From positions 1-64,000 of the forward strand of contig JAWZYV010010320.1 of NCBI GenBank assembly GCA_038373885.1: a stretch of DNA of 64,000 nucleotides. The letters run 5' to 3'. The DNA comes from Cheiracanthium punctorium (Eukaryota > Arthropoda > Arachnida > Araneae > Cheiracanthiidae). Both the position numbers and the translations under genes were made by a program. The notes beneath the pieces are model-generated. The model saw only the letters and a program-made list of their open reading frames with translations. It was not told where the DNA came from and ran no database searches. Below, in pieces: positions 32,810 to 42,894 of this stretch. Numbering within the stretch: position 1 is the first letter of the stretch; each line of letters begins with the position of its first letter.

Positions 32810-33559
32810 TCTTTAAATGCATTTATCAAATTTAAATCTCAAAAATAATTATTTTTGGACGAAAAGGGAACTTTTAGATAAAAATTAAATTCAAAAGCAA
32901 CCAATTTTCAAAATGTTCCAAGTCTATACTATGTCTGTTGCTAGATTTTCAAATCAAATTAAAAATGAGTATAAAATTATACCTGCGTAGCTCTCAAATT
33001 GGGCATAAATTTAGCTGAAAAAGAATCTTTCGTGTTAAAATGCCATTTTTCGGAATTTTAACTCGTTCTATTTCAATTAACATGTATAAATATTGCCCAG
33101 TATATTATTGTTACAGATAAAAAAAAAACATACGGTATTGTATTCATGATATCATTGTAAACTTTCAAGAGAAATCTGAAAAAAAAAAGACCAAAAATGA
33201 TGTGCATGGAACATTTCGAAAAAAAACCTTTTTAAAAATCGAAAATGAAGAAAATGACATTAAAGTACTATCTTCAATTACAATCTTTTAGATGGCATTT
33301 GTTAAATTATAAATGACAAATATTAGAACTGTAAGATTTTAACAATGCAGCTCGCTATAGAAAGCTTGAAAGAAGCTTATTTTTTTTTTCAATTCTGGTC
33401 AATTTTTAACCTTTTTCAACGTCCCTTGTTAACTTAAGGTTCGGCGATTTCTCTTCAAATATAGACGATATCGTCAAGCTCGGTACAGCTTTGGAAATGT
33501 ATTCTTAAAATACTTATGTGCAGCAGCATTTGGTGAGGGTTGGTGACAGAAGGAGACAT
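32810..33559. other. Intergenic, nothing recognised
   Basis: AT-rich sequence between the D MITE and the mariner end; no gene supported. Confidence 0.5.
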
Positions 33560-33840
33560 TTTAATCGATGCCTATCCAGCGACTTCAATTTGTTAAAATA
33601 CTTTTGGGTGACCCTGTAAATGAACTACCCAGTCGGCTGATATCAAAAACTGACACCAACATGATGCTACAACAGTCTTGCATCCAAAATTTCACGCTAA
33701 TCGCATTTGAGGCACGGGAGATGCAAAAAGTGCAGACGCCTCTCCAAAAGTCAAAATGTATTCACGGGCGGTCAAAACGAATTGTACAAACATTCGTGCA
33801 CACATGTATCACATCACGTACACACGTATGAAAAAAATTG
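33560..33840. mobile_element. Mariner-like end and remnant
   Basis: ACTTTTGGGTGACCCTGTA (33599-33617) is an outward mariner-type end in reverse (TACAGGGTCACCC). The neighbouring frame of 87 codons at 33568-33831 has no recognised domain. Only one end was seen. Confidence 0.35.
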
Positions 33841-33844
33841 TCAA

Positions 33845-34365
33845 AGTGGATTCAGGAACGATCGAAATGAATATTTCCTTCACGATTTGAATGCCAGAAT
33901 TTTCTGGAAAAAAACAAAAAAAAATTCTTTTTTTTTTTCCTTCGTTCAAGGAAATAAAAGGAAATGTAAAATATGAATATTAAAAAAAAATAAATAAATA
34001 ATCAAATTGATTTTGGCAACCAAATTGGTTAAGCAAACAAATTGGCCACTTAGAAAAAGTGCAATCCGTTATTTCCGCGGCAGCGCGAAACGCAAATAAG
34101 GAGGAAGTCGTCGAAAATCGGCAAGTGAAGGGAGAAAAGCTCTCGACGGATTTTGCCTCCTTTCCATTCAAGTTGCTAAGCCATAATTACTTACGAGCGT
34201 CGGCGGAGCAGAAATGTATCTTCAGAGCACGAAACCGTTAAATTAGAAATTTCCGGGAATGGCCTTCGGGGGAGAGTTACACAATTTAAAATGCGAAACT
34301 AATGCAGATCGGAGCCTCACTCACACTGCAGACAGATTTGTTATTTTATAAAATAAATCTGATAT
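33845..34365 (+). repeat. Tandem block M, copy 3, with leader
   Basis: The leader GGATTCAGGAACGATCGAAA is followed from 34055 by the M block (GGAGGAAGTCGTCGAAAATC, TTACTTACGAGCGTCGGCGG). A 60-codon open frame at 34059-34241 exists only in this copy because of an indel near 34150, arguing against a conserved protein. Confidence 0.68.
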
Positions 34366-34378
34366 AAACGAAAACTAC

Positions 34379-34869
34379 TTAACCCTTTGAGGTGCAACCC
34401 TTAACCAATGCTGAAAAAGAGGGCAGCCGTTGCCATCACTCGACTTAACTACCAGCAAGATGCGTACGATCGAACCTTTATTGGGACCACAGATCGAGAC
34501 CTTGTTGACGCGCGCACAGCCAGCTGTCGTCAAATAAAGGGTCTCTAGATCTGTGGCACGCGATGAACGTTTCGATCGTCCGCCATCTTGCTGGTAGTTA
34601 AGTGGAGCGATGTCAAAGGCTGCCCTTTTTTCAGCATTGGGCAATCTCTCCAGCTGTTTTCGCATTCTTCTATTTTTCAGAAGATGTCGGTGCTGTTATA
34701 AATAATCGTGACCAATTTTTTTACGGGAAATGACGTGCTAAAAAGTAAAGGATTCTCGTGGAGCTATGTCACCCGAAACTATTTTTATAGAAATCAAATC
34801 TATTCTTCGTGACTGGCAACAGTCAAAAAGTTAGAGTTTGGTGTTCCCAGAGCGGGAACACTGGGTTAA
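34379..34869 (+). mobile_element. Family B MITE, small terminal deletion
   Basis: TTAA, CCCTTTGAGGTGCAACCC, internal palindrome and right domain are present. About 12 bp of the right terminus is missing (ACTGGGTTAA instead of ACTGCGCGTTAAAGGGTTAA). Confidence 0.88.
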
Positions 34870-34906
34870 AACTGTTTTCGATAGCGAGCATTATTTTGTA
34901 ACTGTA

Positions 34907-35761
34907 TACCGAAGAGCCATTACATTATGACCACCCACACATTTTTCAATGAACTCGTCTGGATGACATGGAGAGCACGTAATTAAGTGGGAATGGCATT
35001 TAACCGTTGCTGGAGCAGGTAAGGAATGTTCTTGCACTTACGTCTGTGAGTGACGGGGAAAGGCTGTTGATCGATGCGAATTGGATAGAAGGCAGATTGT
35101 AATGGCCCGAAGACTCGGAAAGGGTATCTCTGAAACTGCACGACTGGACGGTTGTTCACGATCTGCCGGTGTTAGTATTTATAAAAAGTGGATTAATGAC
35201 TTTGAAACCAGCAGTAGACGCCAAGATGTTGGGCGTCCAAGCATCATGAAAGAAATATTACAGCAGCTGGAGTACAGCAAATTCGGCGGCAGACAGTGGC
35301 TCAGCTGACAGCCCAATACAATGCAGGTCCAAGTAAAAGTTTTTCGGAACACACAGTTCAGCAGACACTGTTGGACATGGGACAGCGGAGCAGACGTCCC
35401 ACTCGCCTTAACAAGCGTCACTGCCAACTACGCCTACAGTGAGACTTCACCACAGATATGTTGAAGAGAGTTTCCTGGTCGGATGAATCCCGCTTTCTCC
35501 TTTATGACGTCGATGGTCGTGTCGGGTAAGCGGTCTTCCTGGAGAACAGCTGCTCCCCTCCCCCCGGCAGCTCAGAGCTCAAGCACCACCATCTTCCAAT
35601 ATATCGTGTGGACGCTGCATAAATATTTGCTACAACCTATCTCCAGTTATCTACCAAGAACTCGTGGCATCCATGCCCAGGCGAGTTGCAGCTGTTTTGA
35701 AGGCACAAGGAGACGCAACGCGTTATTGAGTAGGTGGTCATAATGCAATGGCTCTTCGGTG
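34907..35761 (+). mobile_element. Internally deleted Tc1-like transposon
   Basis: Inverted ends ACCGAAGAGCCATTACATTA and TAATGCAATGGCTCTTCGGT share the TATGACCACC block, with TA on both sides. At 855 bp it is about 0.5 kb shorter than expected for a full Tc1. It differs from the 5518 element in ends and protein. Confidence 0.85.
35081..35728 (+). pseudogene. Tc1-like transposase remnant
   Basis: The N-terminal helix-turn-helix part is clear (RRQIVMARRLGKGISETARL, CSRSAGVSIYKKWINDFETS), followed by frameshifts. A later frame shows VSWSDESRFLLYDVDGRVG near 35466-35528 with the first catalytic Asp. The sequence then jumps to the C-terminus (ELVASMPRRVAAVLKAQGDA, near 35659-35718). The part with the second Asp and the Glu is deleted, so this protein could not catalyse transposition. 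It belongs to a Tc1 lineage distinct from the 5654 transposase. Confidence 0.8.
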
Positions 35762-36127
35762 TATCTATACCTCCACGCTAAAAACGCGTATCTAGATCTT
35801 TTCTTGTTTCTATAAAAACGCCGCCAAAGTCCCGTTGCTTCAGTATAAATAAAAGAAAGATTAGCCAAAAAAAAACAAAACTAAACTCTCTCCGAAGGAT
35901 TTAAAACGGGAACGAGTGTGTCTCGATTTTGAATCTTTTGGAGTTAAGTTAGCTCTTACTGAGCGAATTTAGTTCTTTTGTTTTAATTTTTAACTTGTGC
36001 GTTAAACACAAAGGTCAATTTTAAATAAACTATTCTGAATGAAGATTTGGGGCTTTAGCGTTTAGTATACTGCTCTGTTTATAGACCTTGAAAAATGCTT
36101 TTACCTAAAACGCCTTGATAAAAGATG
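35762..36127. other. Intergenic, nothing recognised
   Basis: No gene or repeat partner found. Confidence 0.45.
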
Positions 36128-36516
36128 TAGAGATCCTTTTTTGACGCAGCTGGCTTTGCGGCACAGCCAGCTGCGTTAAAAAATGGTCTCTGTGGCACGC
36201 GATGAACATTTCGATCGTCCGCCATCTTGCTGGTAGTCAAGTCGAGCGATGGCAACGGTTGCATTTTTTTTCAGCATTGGGAAATCTATCCAGCTGTTTT
36301 CACATTCTTCCATTTTTCAGCATATGCCAGTGCTGTTAAAAATAATCGTGACTTTTTGACGGGAAATGACGTGCTCAAACGTAAAGGATTCTCGTGGAAC
36401 TACGTCAACCGCAACTATTTTTTATAGAAATCAAATCTATTCTTCGTGACTGACAACAGTCAAAACGTCAGAGTTTGGTGTTCCCATAGCGGGAACACTG
36501 CGCGTTAAAGGGTTAA
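36128..36516 (+). mobile_element. Family B MITE, left end truncated
   Basis: Starts at the central palindrome (TTGACGCAGCTGGC, ACAGCCAGCTGCGT) and runs to the normal right end GCGCGTTAAAGGGTTAA. The left arm is absent. Confidence 0.85.
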
Positions 36517-37075
36517 GAGTGCGGACAGTCAGACAGACAAACCAAAATTTTAAATACTTTTCAACTTTCTTGGAAAAAGTTTTAAAAATTTGGCTCTCAG
36601 TTTAAAATGCAAGGCCGATTTGAGACACCCGTTACCTCAGTTTCTTGCGCGAGGAAATTAAAAAAAGTTTTATTTTATTTGCATTTCTCCAAGACTTCCC
36701 GAAACTTTAACTTCAACCAAATATCTTAATTCTACAAAAATAGAGAAAAGAAAAAGCACTTATTGGATTTCTTAGAAAACGCTGCGTTCATCCGGGTATC
36801 CCCCCGTCCCCCCGAAGTAGAAGTCCGTCAGCTGCGCGTAATGACAGTCGTTAATTTAAAAGTAAATTCTTTCGTTTTTATAGCTGGTTCTTTGCATAAA
36901 AATTTGGCAGCGGCCATTCGTTATCTGGCTTCTCAATTTTTTCAGGCTTCGCATTTTTTGCCCCAAAGCACTTTTTTTCTCCTTGTGTATAAGAGGAAAG
37001 GGAATAAACTTAGTCGACAGTTCTTGCATTGCATTTTTTTTTTAAAATAAGTGCAACTTTAAAAATATTAGACTA
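36517..37075. other. Intergenic, nothing recognised
   Basis: Begins with GCGGACAGTCAGACAGACAA, a phrase similar to one near 37480-37505. No coding support for the 95-codon frame at 36763, whose first part lies in a C-rich tract. Confidence 0.45.
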
Positions 37076-37510
37076 CTAGCTGAAGTACCCGTCGTTGACG
37101 GGTTAGTACTGAATGCAAATTTCCAAAAATCAAGAACTTTCGTCGGCATTGTAGGAGTATACAGAATGGATGTAGTATGTTGCTAAAGTAAAGAAAGCGA
37201 AGTTATAATTTTTATGTATTGGTAAAACATTACAGGTTAGAGAGTCACTAAGTAATATCAGTTCATTCGCTTTAGCCGTAATTATGTGATGCGCGAGCGA
37301 ATATTTACGCAGTTTGAAACGATTTTCGCAAAATCTCAAAATCTAATCAAGATTTTTTAAAAATTTGACGTCTATGTTTTAAGTTGAGTGACCACCTATC
37401 ATGACAACAAATTTCATATCATTCGCTTCAGTCGTTTTTACGTGATGCTTGAACAAAAAAAGCGTCACGGACAGAATGACAGAACGTCAGAACGACAGAC
37501 AGACAAACTT
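37076..37510 (-). mobile_element. Helitron-like element, 3' end on the minus strand
   Basis: Read on the minus strand, the terminus is a CCCGTC/GACGGG hairpin (37087-37102), then TACTTCAGCTAG before T, the CTAG-type Helitron end. The body to the right ends with GACAGACAGACAAACTTTT and has no coding remnant. The 5' end was not located. Confidence 0.55.
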
Positions 37511-37719
37511 TTTTAAGGGTCGCACATGATTCCCAGGTGCTTGAAAAGGATAGAAATCGCAAAATTTTTGAATTCCAAGAAATTTACATCTTTTAACGTT
37601 CTGAGAACGTCTTTTGGACCTTTTGTTTTAACTAATTGTGCAATTACGGATGTAAGGTATAGCAAGAATATCCACCAAAAGAAAGTATGCATTTGGCATA
37701 GTTTTTAAGGGGTTCTGAC

Positions 37720-38020
37720 GACGATTTTCTCCAGATGTGATGTGAATCGCATCTGGAGATAACCGACCAAGGCACCTCCCCCCCCCCCTTCCTGGTTAGG
37801 CAGATGCCTCTTGTATAGGCTGGCTCAAACACAAAACACAACACGGCAATTACATCACGGGTGGACAGATAGATAGGCAAATATAAATTATAAACGATCT
37901 TCAAGTATGTGGGTATGTATTGCTTTACATTTGCTAAAAAAATGCCATTCAGTCGTGGCTGACGAGAAAGACAGGCAGTGATGCTGACATTCTGGCCACA
38001 CCCTTTTGCCAACTAAAAGT
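37720..38020 (+). repeat. SINE family S fragment
   Basis: GATTTTCTCCAGATG, GACCAAGGCACC, GATGCCTCTTGTATAGGCT and CAAACACAAAACAC follow the order of the SINE at 42895-43470. A GCATCTGGAGA inverted pair is present. The head is missing. Confidence 0.5.
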
Positions 38021-38065
38021 CATGTGACCTATTGAGTATGGTCATCTTACTGTGACTACTTGTGA

Positions 38066-38242
38066 TTAAGATGGTCACACCTCATTGGTCACATGACTCC
38101 TAGCAGTCAAAAGAGTCTGACCAAAATGGCAGCACCCCGTAGCCTGTTATTTTCGTCAGTCACACCTCATTGGTCACATGATTCTTAGTAGTCCAAAGGT
38201 TGTGACCAAAATGGCAGCACCCCGTAGCCTGTTATTTTCGTC
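38066..38242 (+). repeat. Direct duplication, about 84 bp
   Basis: GTCACACCTCATTGGTCACA to TGTTATTTTCGTCAG occurs twice back to back (38074-38159 and 38160-38242) with few differences. Part of the SINE tail also seen at 43350-43435. Confidence 0.75.
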
Positions 38243-38433
38243 AGCCATGCATTCAGCGTATAAAGCTTCTGTATCACGTGTCGCAAATCTGTCACATATC
38301 CATTAAAACTGCATAAACTAAACATAGTGTATTAAAATATATTCGAGTGACTGTTTTATTCTAGAGTAACATCCACAATTTTTTTTTTTTAATGATTCTG
38401 AAGTTTGTTGTATTGATTAATAATGTAGCACGT

Positions 38434-38567
38434 CCTGCAGTGGTCCTGGCGCTTAACACCGTTCCCATTAGAACACGGCAAGTGAAACAGCATCTGGCTT
38501 GGTCAGTGCTTGGGAGGGTCAACTTCCTCTCGGCTCGACTACCGTGGGACCGTGAACGCTAATGGGA
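38434..38567 (+). repeat. 5S rRNA-derived SINE head or 5S pseudogene
   Basis: GTGAAACAGCATCTGGCTTG, GTCAGTGCTTGG and GAGGGTCAACTTCCT line up with the internal control region and 3' half of animal 5S rRNA (AAG-TAAGCAGCATCGGGCT, TTAGTACTTGGATGGGTGAC). It is too diverged to be functional 5S. It ends in ACGCTAATGGGA, which recurs at 39539-39550. SINEs with 5S heads (SINE3 type) are known. Confidence 0.6.
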
Positions 38568-38853
38568 TACTATAGGATACTACCTTCAGGAATGGCCTAC
38601 CTATTTGGTTTAAAGCCTGTTTTAGTTCCTGAAGTGTCCTACTGTCCTGCTGAACCCTAGCTCTAGGCTCAGATCCAGCAAGCAGCGGTTTCCCTCATTT
38701 TTATTTTATTTTTTTACAGCACAATTTTTGGATTACAATTGGTAAAATACATCAGTGTTATACAATATAAAAGCAGTTAGTTTACAATGGTTTACAATTG
38801 CTCACAGTATTGTTCTTAGTAACATTTGACCATAGATACATATATTTAACACG

Positions 38854-38889
<36 letters not shown>

Positions 38890-39538
38890 TTTTGAAAGTT
38901 AAAAAATATCTAAAAGTAAACAATAGGCTTGAGAATGATAAACTTTAAAAGTAATTTTGAAAAATTTAAACATAAATAAATACAACTAATTTCAAAAATG
39001 TGCTTTAGAAAGAAAGTCTTTTTTTTTTTTTTTTTTTTTTTACAATTTTGAAAGTTAAAAAATATCTAAAAGTAAACAATAGGCTTGAGAATGATAAACT
39101 TTAAAAGTAATTTTGAAAAATTTAAACATAAATAAATACAACTAATTTCAAAAATGTGCTTTAGAAAGAAAGTCTTTTTTTTTTTTTTTTTTCTTTTTTG
39201 AAAGCATTTATATACATATAATAATATACTGAAAAATAAATTTAGGCTTCGATATGAGAAGTATATATTTTTTTTATTCTAACGAAATAAGAGCAGCAAC
39301 AAAAATTCTATGTCAGGAAATAATGCTAATAAAATCATAATTAAAAAAATTGTCCTATTTAGAGTTTTTACGTGGTTTTTATCAACTGGAAATCTTGTAT
39401 TTATTTAATCTGAATCGCTTTCTGGTGTATGAGGTCTTATATAAATCGGATGAATATACTTGGGTTGATTATTTTGTAGTTCAATCCCTTTTATTATTTT
39501 GTTGCATAATTTAATTTAGCAAATGTAAAACGCTAAAG
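38568..39538. other. Segment between 12-bp direct repeats, possible insertion
   Basis: It is bounded by ACGCTAATGGGA at 38556-38567 and 39539-39550. If this is a target duplication, 971 bp was inserted into the 5S-headed SINE. The segment includes long T-runs and an exact tandem duplication. No coding motif. Confidence 0.4.
38859..39182. repeat. Near-exact tandem duplication, about 155-bp unit
   Basis: A T-run, TACAATTTTGAAAGTTAAAA, CAATAGGCTTGAGAATGATA and GTGCTTTAGAAAGAAAGTC occur twice in succession with no visible substitutions outside the T-runs. A third T-run follows. Very recent, or an assembly artefact at homopolymers. Confidence 0.9.
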
Positions 39539-39815
39539 ACGCTAATGGGAGTGGTGCCCGTAAAATCTGTCGCAACTCCAATGTCCTCCAAGTTGTTAAA
39601 CGGATATCTCTTGAGGGTGCCGATTTCAGGGGGGTGGCCCCCTCCTCTGGAATTGGTTCAAAATTAGGGGACCACGGGCTAAATCGTACGTCCTCTCACT
39701 GGGGCCGTAAAAATGGAAGGCATCCCTCTGCCCATCGCCTCCCTTCGGGAGGGGGGGGGGGATCTGACACCGCCGTGTGCGGTTGTCTGGGAGCAACAAC
39801 AACAACAACAATAAT
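39539..39815 (+). repeat. Retroposon 3' tail with (CAA)n
   Basis: GC-rich sequence with CCTCCCTTCGGGAGG hairpin and CACCGCCGTGTGCGGT ends in CAACAACAACAACAACA then AATAAT. Simple (CAA)n or (AAT)n tails are typical of LINE-mobilised retroposons. It probably continues the 5S-headed SINE interrupted at 38567. Confidence 0.5.
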
Positions 39816-40059
39816 ATAATACGAAACTATATTTTGTCCTTCAGGCAGTCTCACTATTGGTTAAACTGCAGTACTTATAGTGTTTTTTCGTAGGAAAATC
39901 TTGCAAGTATACATATGATTGTTTAAAAAGTTCTCAGCTTAAACGGTTCACAAAACCTTCAATAACACTTTGGTACACTGCAGATATATTTTCAAGTACG
40001 GTAGAGTCTCACTTATCCGACTTTCGATTATCCGACATGCCGTATTATCCAACGACGGG

Positions 40060-40098
40060 ATTAGGAATGGACGCGAGACGTAAAATTAAGCGTCTCTG
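40060..40098. mobile_element. Residual family D fragment
   Basis: TTAGGAATGGACGCGAGACG resembles the D left end, and AAGCGTCTCTGC its right end, with nearly everything between lost. Confidence 0.35.
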
Positions 40099-40261
40099 CT
40101 AACACATTTATGCCTAGCGTCCCTTTTTTGGGACGGCATTTTCACTATTAGACGAAACGTTATTTATTTTCCTAGCCTTTATTCACGAGTATTGAACTCC
40201 ACAAAATATTTTAACATTACCCAGTAGGATGCTGACATTTCAATTTTTATACATAATGGTT

Positions 40262-40753
40262 TTAACCCATTTGTGCCTGGATATTTTTGCGACTTTCTTC
40301 GAATTTTACTGATACAGGACTCTCAATTAGTCCTCCTTTTTTAAAATTCCTACCTTCATCAAAGTTATATTTATATAGCCTAGTATTTTAATGGTTTGAT
40401 AGACGAAACCTTAACATATAAAAGAACATTTAACAACTGTTGAAGAAGCAGAACATTTTACTCTATTATTTATAAAGGTAGGAATTTTAAAAAACGAGGA
40501 CCAATTGAGAGGCCTGCTGATATCAGAAATAATAGATAAATTTCTGATGTCAACTTCTTGAACAAGGGTTGATTTCTTTTAAAATCATTATGCATAAAAA
40601 TCGAAATATCAACATCCTACTTGGTCATGTTAAAATATTTTGTAGAGTTGAGACTCAATACTCATGAATAACGGCTAGGAAAAATAAATAACGTTTTCGA
40701 CTAATAGCGAAAATGCCGTCCCAAAAAAGGGACACTAGGCATAAATGGGTTAA
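40262..40753 (+). mobile_element. Family A MITE (inner), itself interrupted
   Basis: TTAA-flanked, CCCATTTGTGCCTGG to CTAGGCATAAATGGG, inserted into the outer A copy. It carries the 202-bp element at 40315-40516; without it the length is about 284 bp. Confidence 0.88.
40315..40516. mobile_element. 202-bp MITE with long inverted repeats
   Basis: CAGGACTCTCAATTAGTCCT at the left and GGACCAATTGAGAGGCCTG at the right, extended by AAATTCCTACCTT and AAGGTAGGAATTT. Both flanks read CTGATA, an apparent 6-bp duplication of a site found in intact A copies. Superfamily uncertain. Confidence 0.8.
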
Positions 40754-40857
40754 AAGAAATCACCCCTTGTCCAAGAAGTTGGCATCAGAAATTTAGCTAT
40801 TATTGCTGGTATTGGCAAAAATCGAAGAAAGTCGCAAAAATACTGGGCACAAATGGG

Positions 40858-41140
40858 TTAACCCATTCGTGCCTGGATATTTTTGCGACTTTCTTCGATT
40901 TTTGCTAACACCTGAAGTAATTGATAAATTTCTGATGTCAACTTTTTGAACAAGGGATGATTTCATTTAAAATCGTTATGTATAAAAATTGAAATGTCAA
41001 CATCCTACTTGCCATATTAAAATATTTTGTGGAATTGAGGTTCAATACTTGCGAATAAAGGCTAGGAAAAATAAATAACGTTTTCGAATGATAGCGATAA
41101 TGCCGTCCCAAAAAAGGGACGCTAGGCATAAATGGGTTAA
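40858..41140 (+). mobile_element. Family A MITE, older subtype, abutting the outer A copy
   Basis: CCCATTCGTGCCTGG to CTAGGCATAAATGGG, 283 bp. Its left TTAA is the same tetranucleotide as the right flank of the outer A copy. Confidence 0.9.
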
Positions 41141-41435
41141 GCTTAAAAGGCTACAGGAATTGACATAACGATGCTGCAAGGAATTGTCAACGGCAAGAAA
41201 CGGCACTCATCAGGAAACAGACTACCATAAAAAATAAAAAAAAATTCTTTAAATCCTCACAGGACTGAAATTAAAGTGTAACATATGGCACTCGTAAATT
41301 CAGATATTAGATTATTCTCTTGCTGTAATAATTTTACATTGTTTTCTTGTGCATGTAGAGCACGATTATGATGCAAGATAATAATGTGCAAGATAACATA
41401 AGTATGTATGTATTATGTTCAGGATACAATGTAGC

Positions 41436-41896
41436 TTAACCCTTTGAGTTCACCCTTCCAAGCTGAAGAAGGGCATCGTGCCATCGCTCGACTTACTACC
41501 AGCAGATGGCGGACGATCGAATGTTCATCGCGTGCCAGTCTAGAGCCCTTTTTTGACGCAGCGTCGTCAAAAAGGTCCTAACTGTGGCACGCGAGACGTT
41601 CGATCGTCCGCATCTTGCTGTAGTTAAGTCAGCGATGGCAACGGCTGCCTTTTTCAGCTTGGCAATCATCAGCTGTGTCTCGCATCCCATTTTCGCAGAT
41701 GTCAGCGCTGTTAAAATATCGTACATTCTGACGGAAATGACGTACTAAAAGTAAGGATTCTCGTGATCTACGTCACCCGCCACTATTTTTATAGATCAAT
41801 CATTCTCGTGACTGTAACGTCAAAACGTCAGAGTTGGTCCTAGAGCGGGACTGCCAGTTTGTTTTGCCAGAGCGGAACACTGCGCGTTAAGGTTAC
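41436..41896 (+). mobile_element. Family B MITE with many single-base deletions
   Basis: All B landmarks occur in order (GATGGCGGACGATCGAA, TTTTTTGACGCAGC, AGCGATGGCAACGGCTGCC, GGATTCTCGTG, ACTGCGCGTTAAGGTTA). Compared with 14339-14900, several dozen positions lack one or two bases, often within runs. The right flank is TTAC rather than TTAA. Confidence 0.85.
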
Positions 41897-41987
41897 GTTA
41901 GGAGTTTTCCTGATTCTTCCTATTATCGCTATTTCCCTTATCCGACATTGTGCGGATTCTTTATGCCGGATAAGAGAAACTCTAATA

Positions 41988-42894
41988 CAATTTTTTTTTT
42001 AAGCTCTGCAACAAAAATATTTTGGTCAGCAAATGTTACATGAATTAGAACATTGGAAAATATAAAACCTTTCAGTATGTTTATAATTTGTTTCTGCCCA
42101 CTTCAGTAAAAAAAAAATTAAAACTAAGTTTTTGAGATATATAAAGGTTTAATTTACAATTGCTAAAAAATATCATTCAGTGTATTACTTTACAACTGCG
42201 ATTAATAACTCTTGTTCACCCAACTGTATATAGCGCCCCGTTTCTGTATTTGTTTCATGCTCGAAAGACATTAAGCTATAACCATCCATTTATATCAATT
42301 ACCATAATCGCATCATTCGAACATTTCCGCAGACATGCATTCTTACAATGGCGGGAAGCTATATAAAGTAAATTTAAAACAATTACCTGCCGTTATTAGG
42401 TTTTACCGGCAGTAATTTAGGACTACCATTTCCTTCTATTAACCAGCGAGAACGTGATAGTCAAAAAATAGAAGCATATCGTTAGCATTGCAGAGTCAGT
42501 GTATTCCAAAATTAACAAAATAGTATTGACTGCAAGACATGCATTAATTATTTTAAAATATAGGTTTCAATGCAGGGAATGCAGTTAAACAGATAATTAA
42601 AAATTCATCATGTGCTTCCTTTTGCTAATGTGCTCGTATAATCATGGTAGTTATGGATTCTGACTATTAAATAATTCTAGTTAGAGTAGTTAATAAAAGG
42701 GGCAATACCAAAACGCTTAGCACTTAATTCGTTTGTTTAAAAACTGCGGTGCATGGGATCGTGATTAATTTAGATAGATAAAAGTTAAGACAATTTTCAT
42801 CTAGTTAAATATTTTCTATGCAGTTAGTAATCTATATTGATATGTCATTAGTATAATGTTGGGGTATTGTTTATATTAAGGTTTTCCTGCCCCC
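41988..42894. other. Intergenic, no recognised gene
   Basis: AT-rich. A 68-codon frame at 42160-42366 has no motif. Confidence 0.5.

Larger units (their letters stand above)
40099..40861 (-). mobile_element. Family A MITE (outer), interrupted by another A copy
   Basis: The minus-orientation copy starts ATTTATGCCTAGCGTCCC near 40107 and resumes at 40754 (AAGAAATCACCCC) to end CACAAATGGGTTAA at 40861. The interruption is at its own internal TTAA (the ATTTTAAAAGAAATCA site of intact copies). Confidence 0.85.
39999..41987. mobile_element. Pogo/Tigger-like element filled with nested MITEs
   Basis: The left end GGTAGAGTCTCACTTATCCG is followed by two more TTATCCGAC-type boxes. The right end mirrors it (GGATAAGAGAAACTCTA, with TTATCCGACATTGTGCGGAT inside). 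Repeated TTATCCGA boxes are characteristic of pogo/Tigger termini. Nearly all of the interior consists of family A and B insertions. Confidence 0.65.

Noticed and set aside
37644..38012. 122-codon minus-strand open frame, the longest outside the transposase
   Set aside because: It lies across a SINE fragment and a C-run; composition is repeat-derived and no motif is visible.
38434..38567. Functional 5S rRNA gene
   Set aside because: Too many substitutions and indels outside the internal control region, and no T-run terminator at the proper place.
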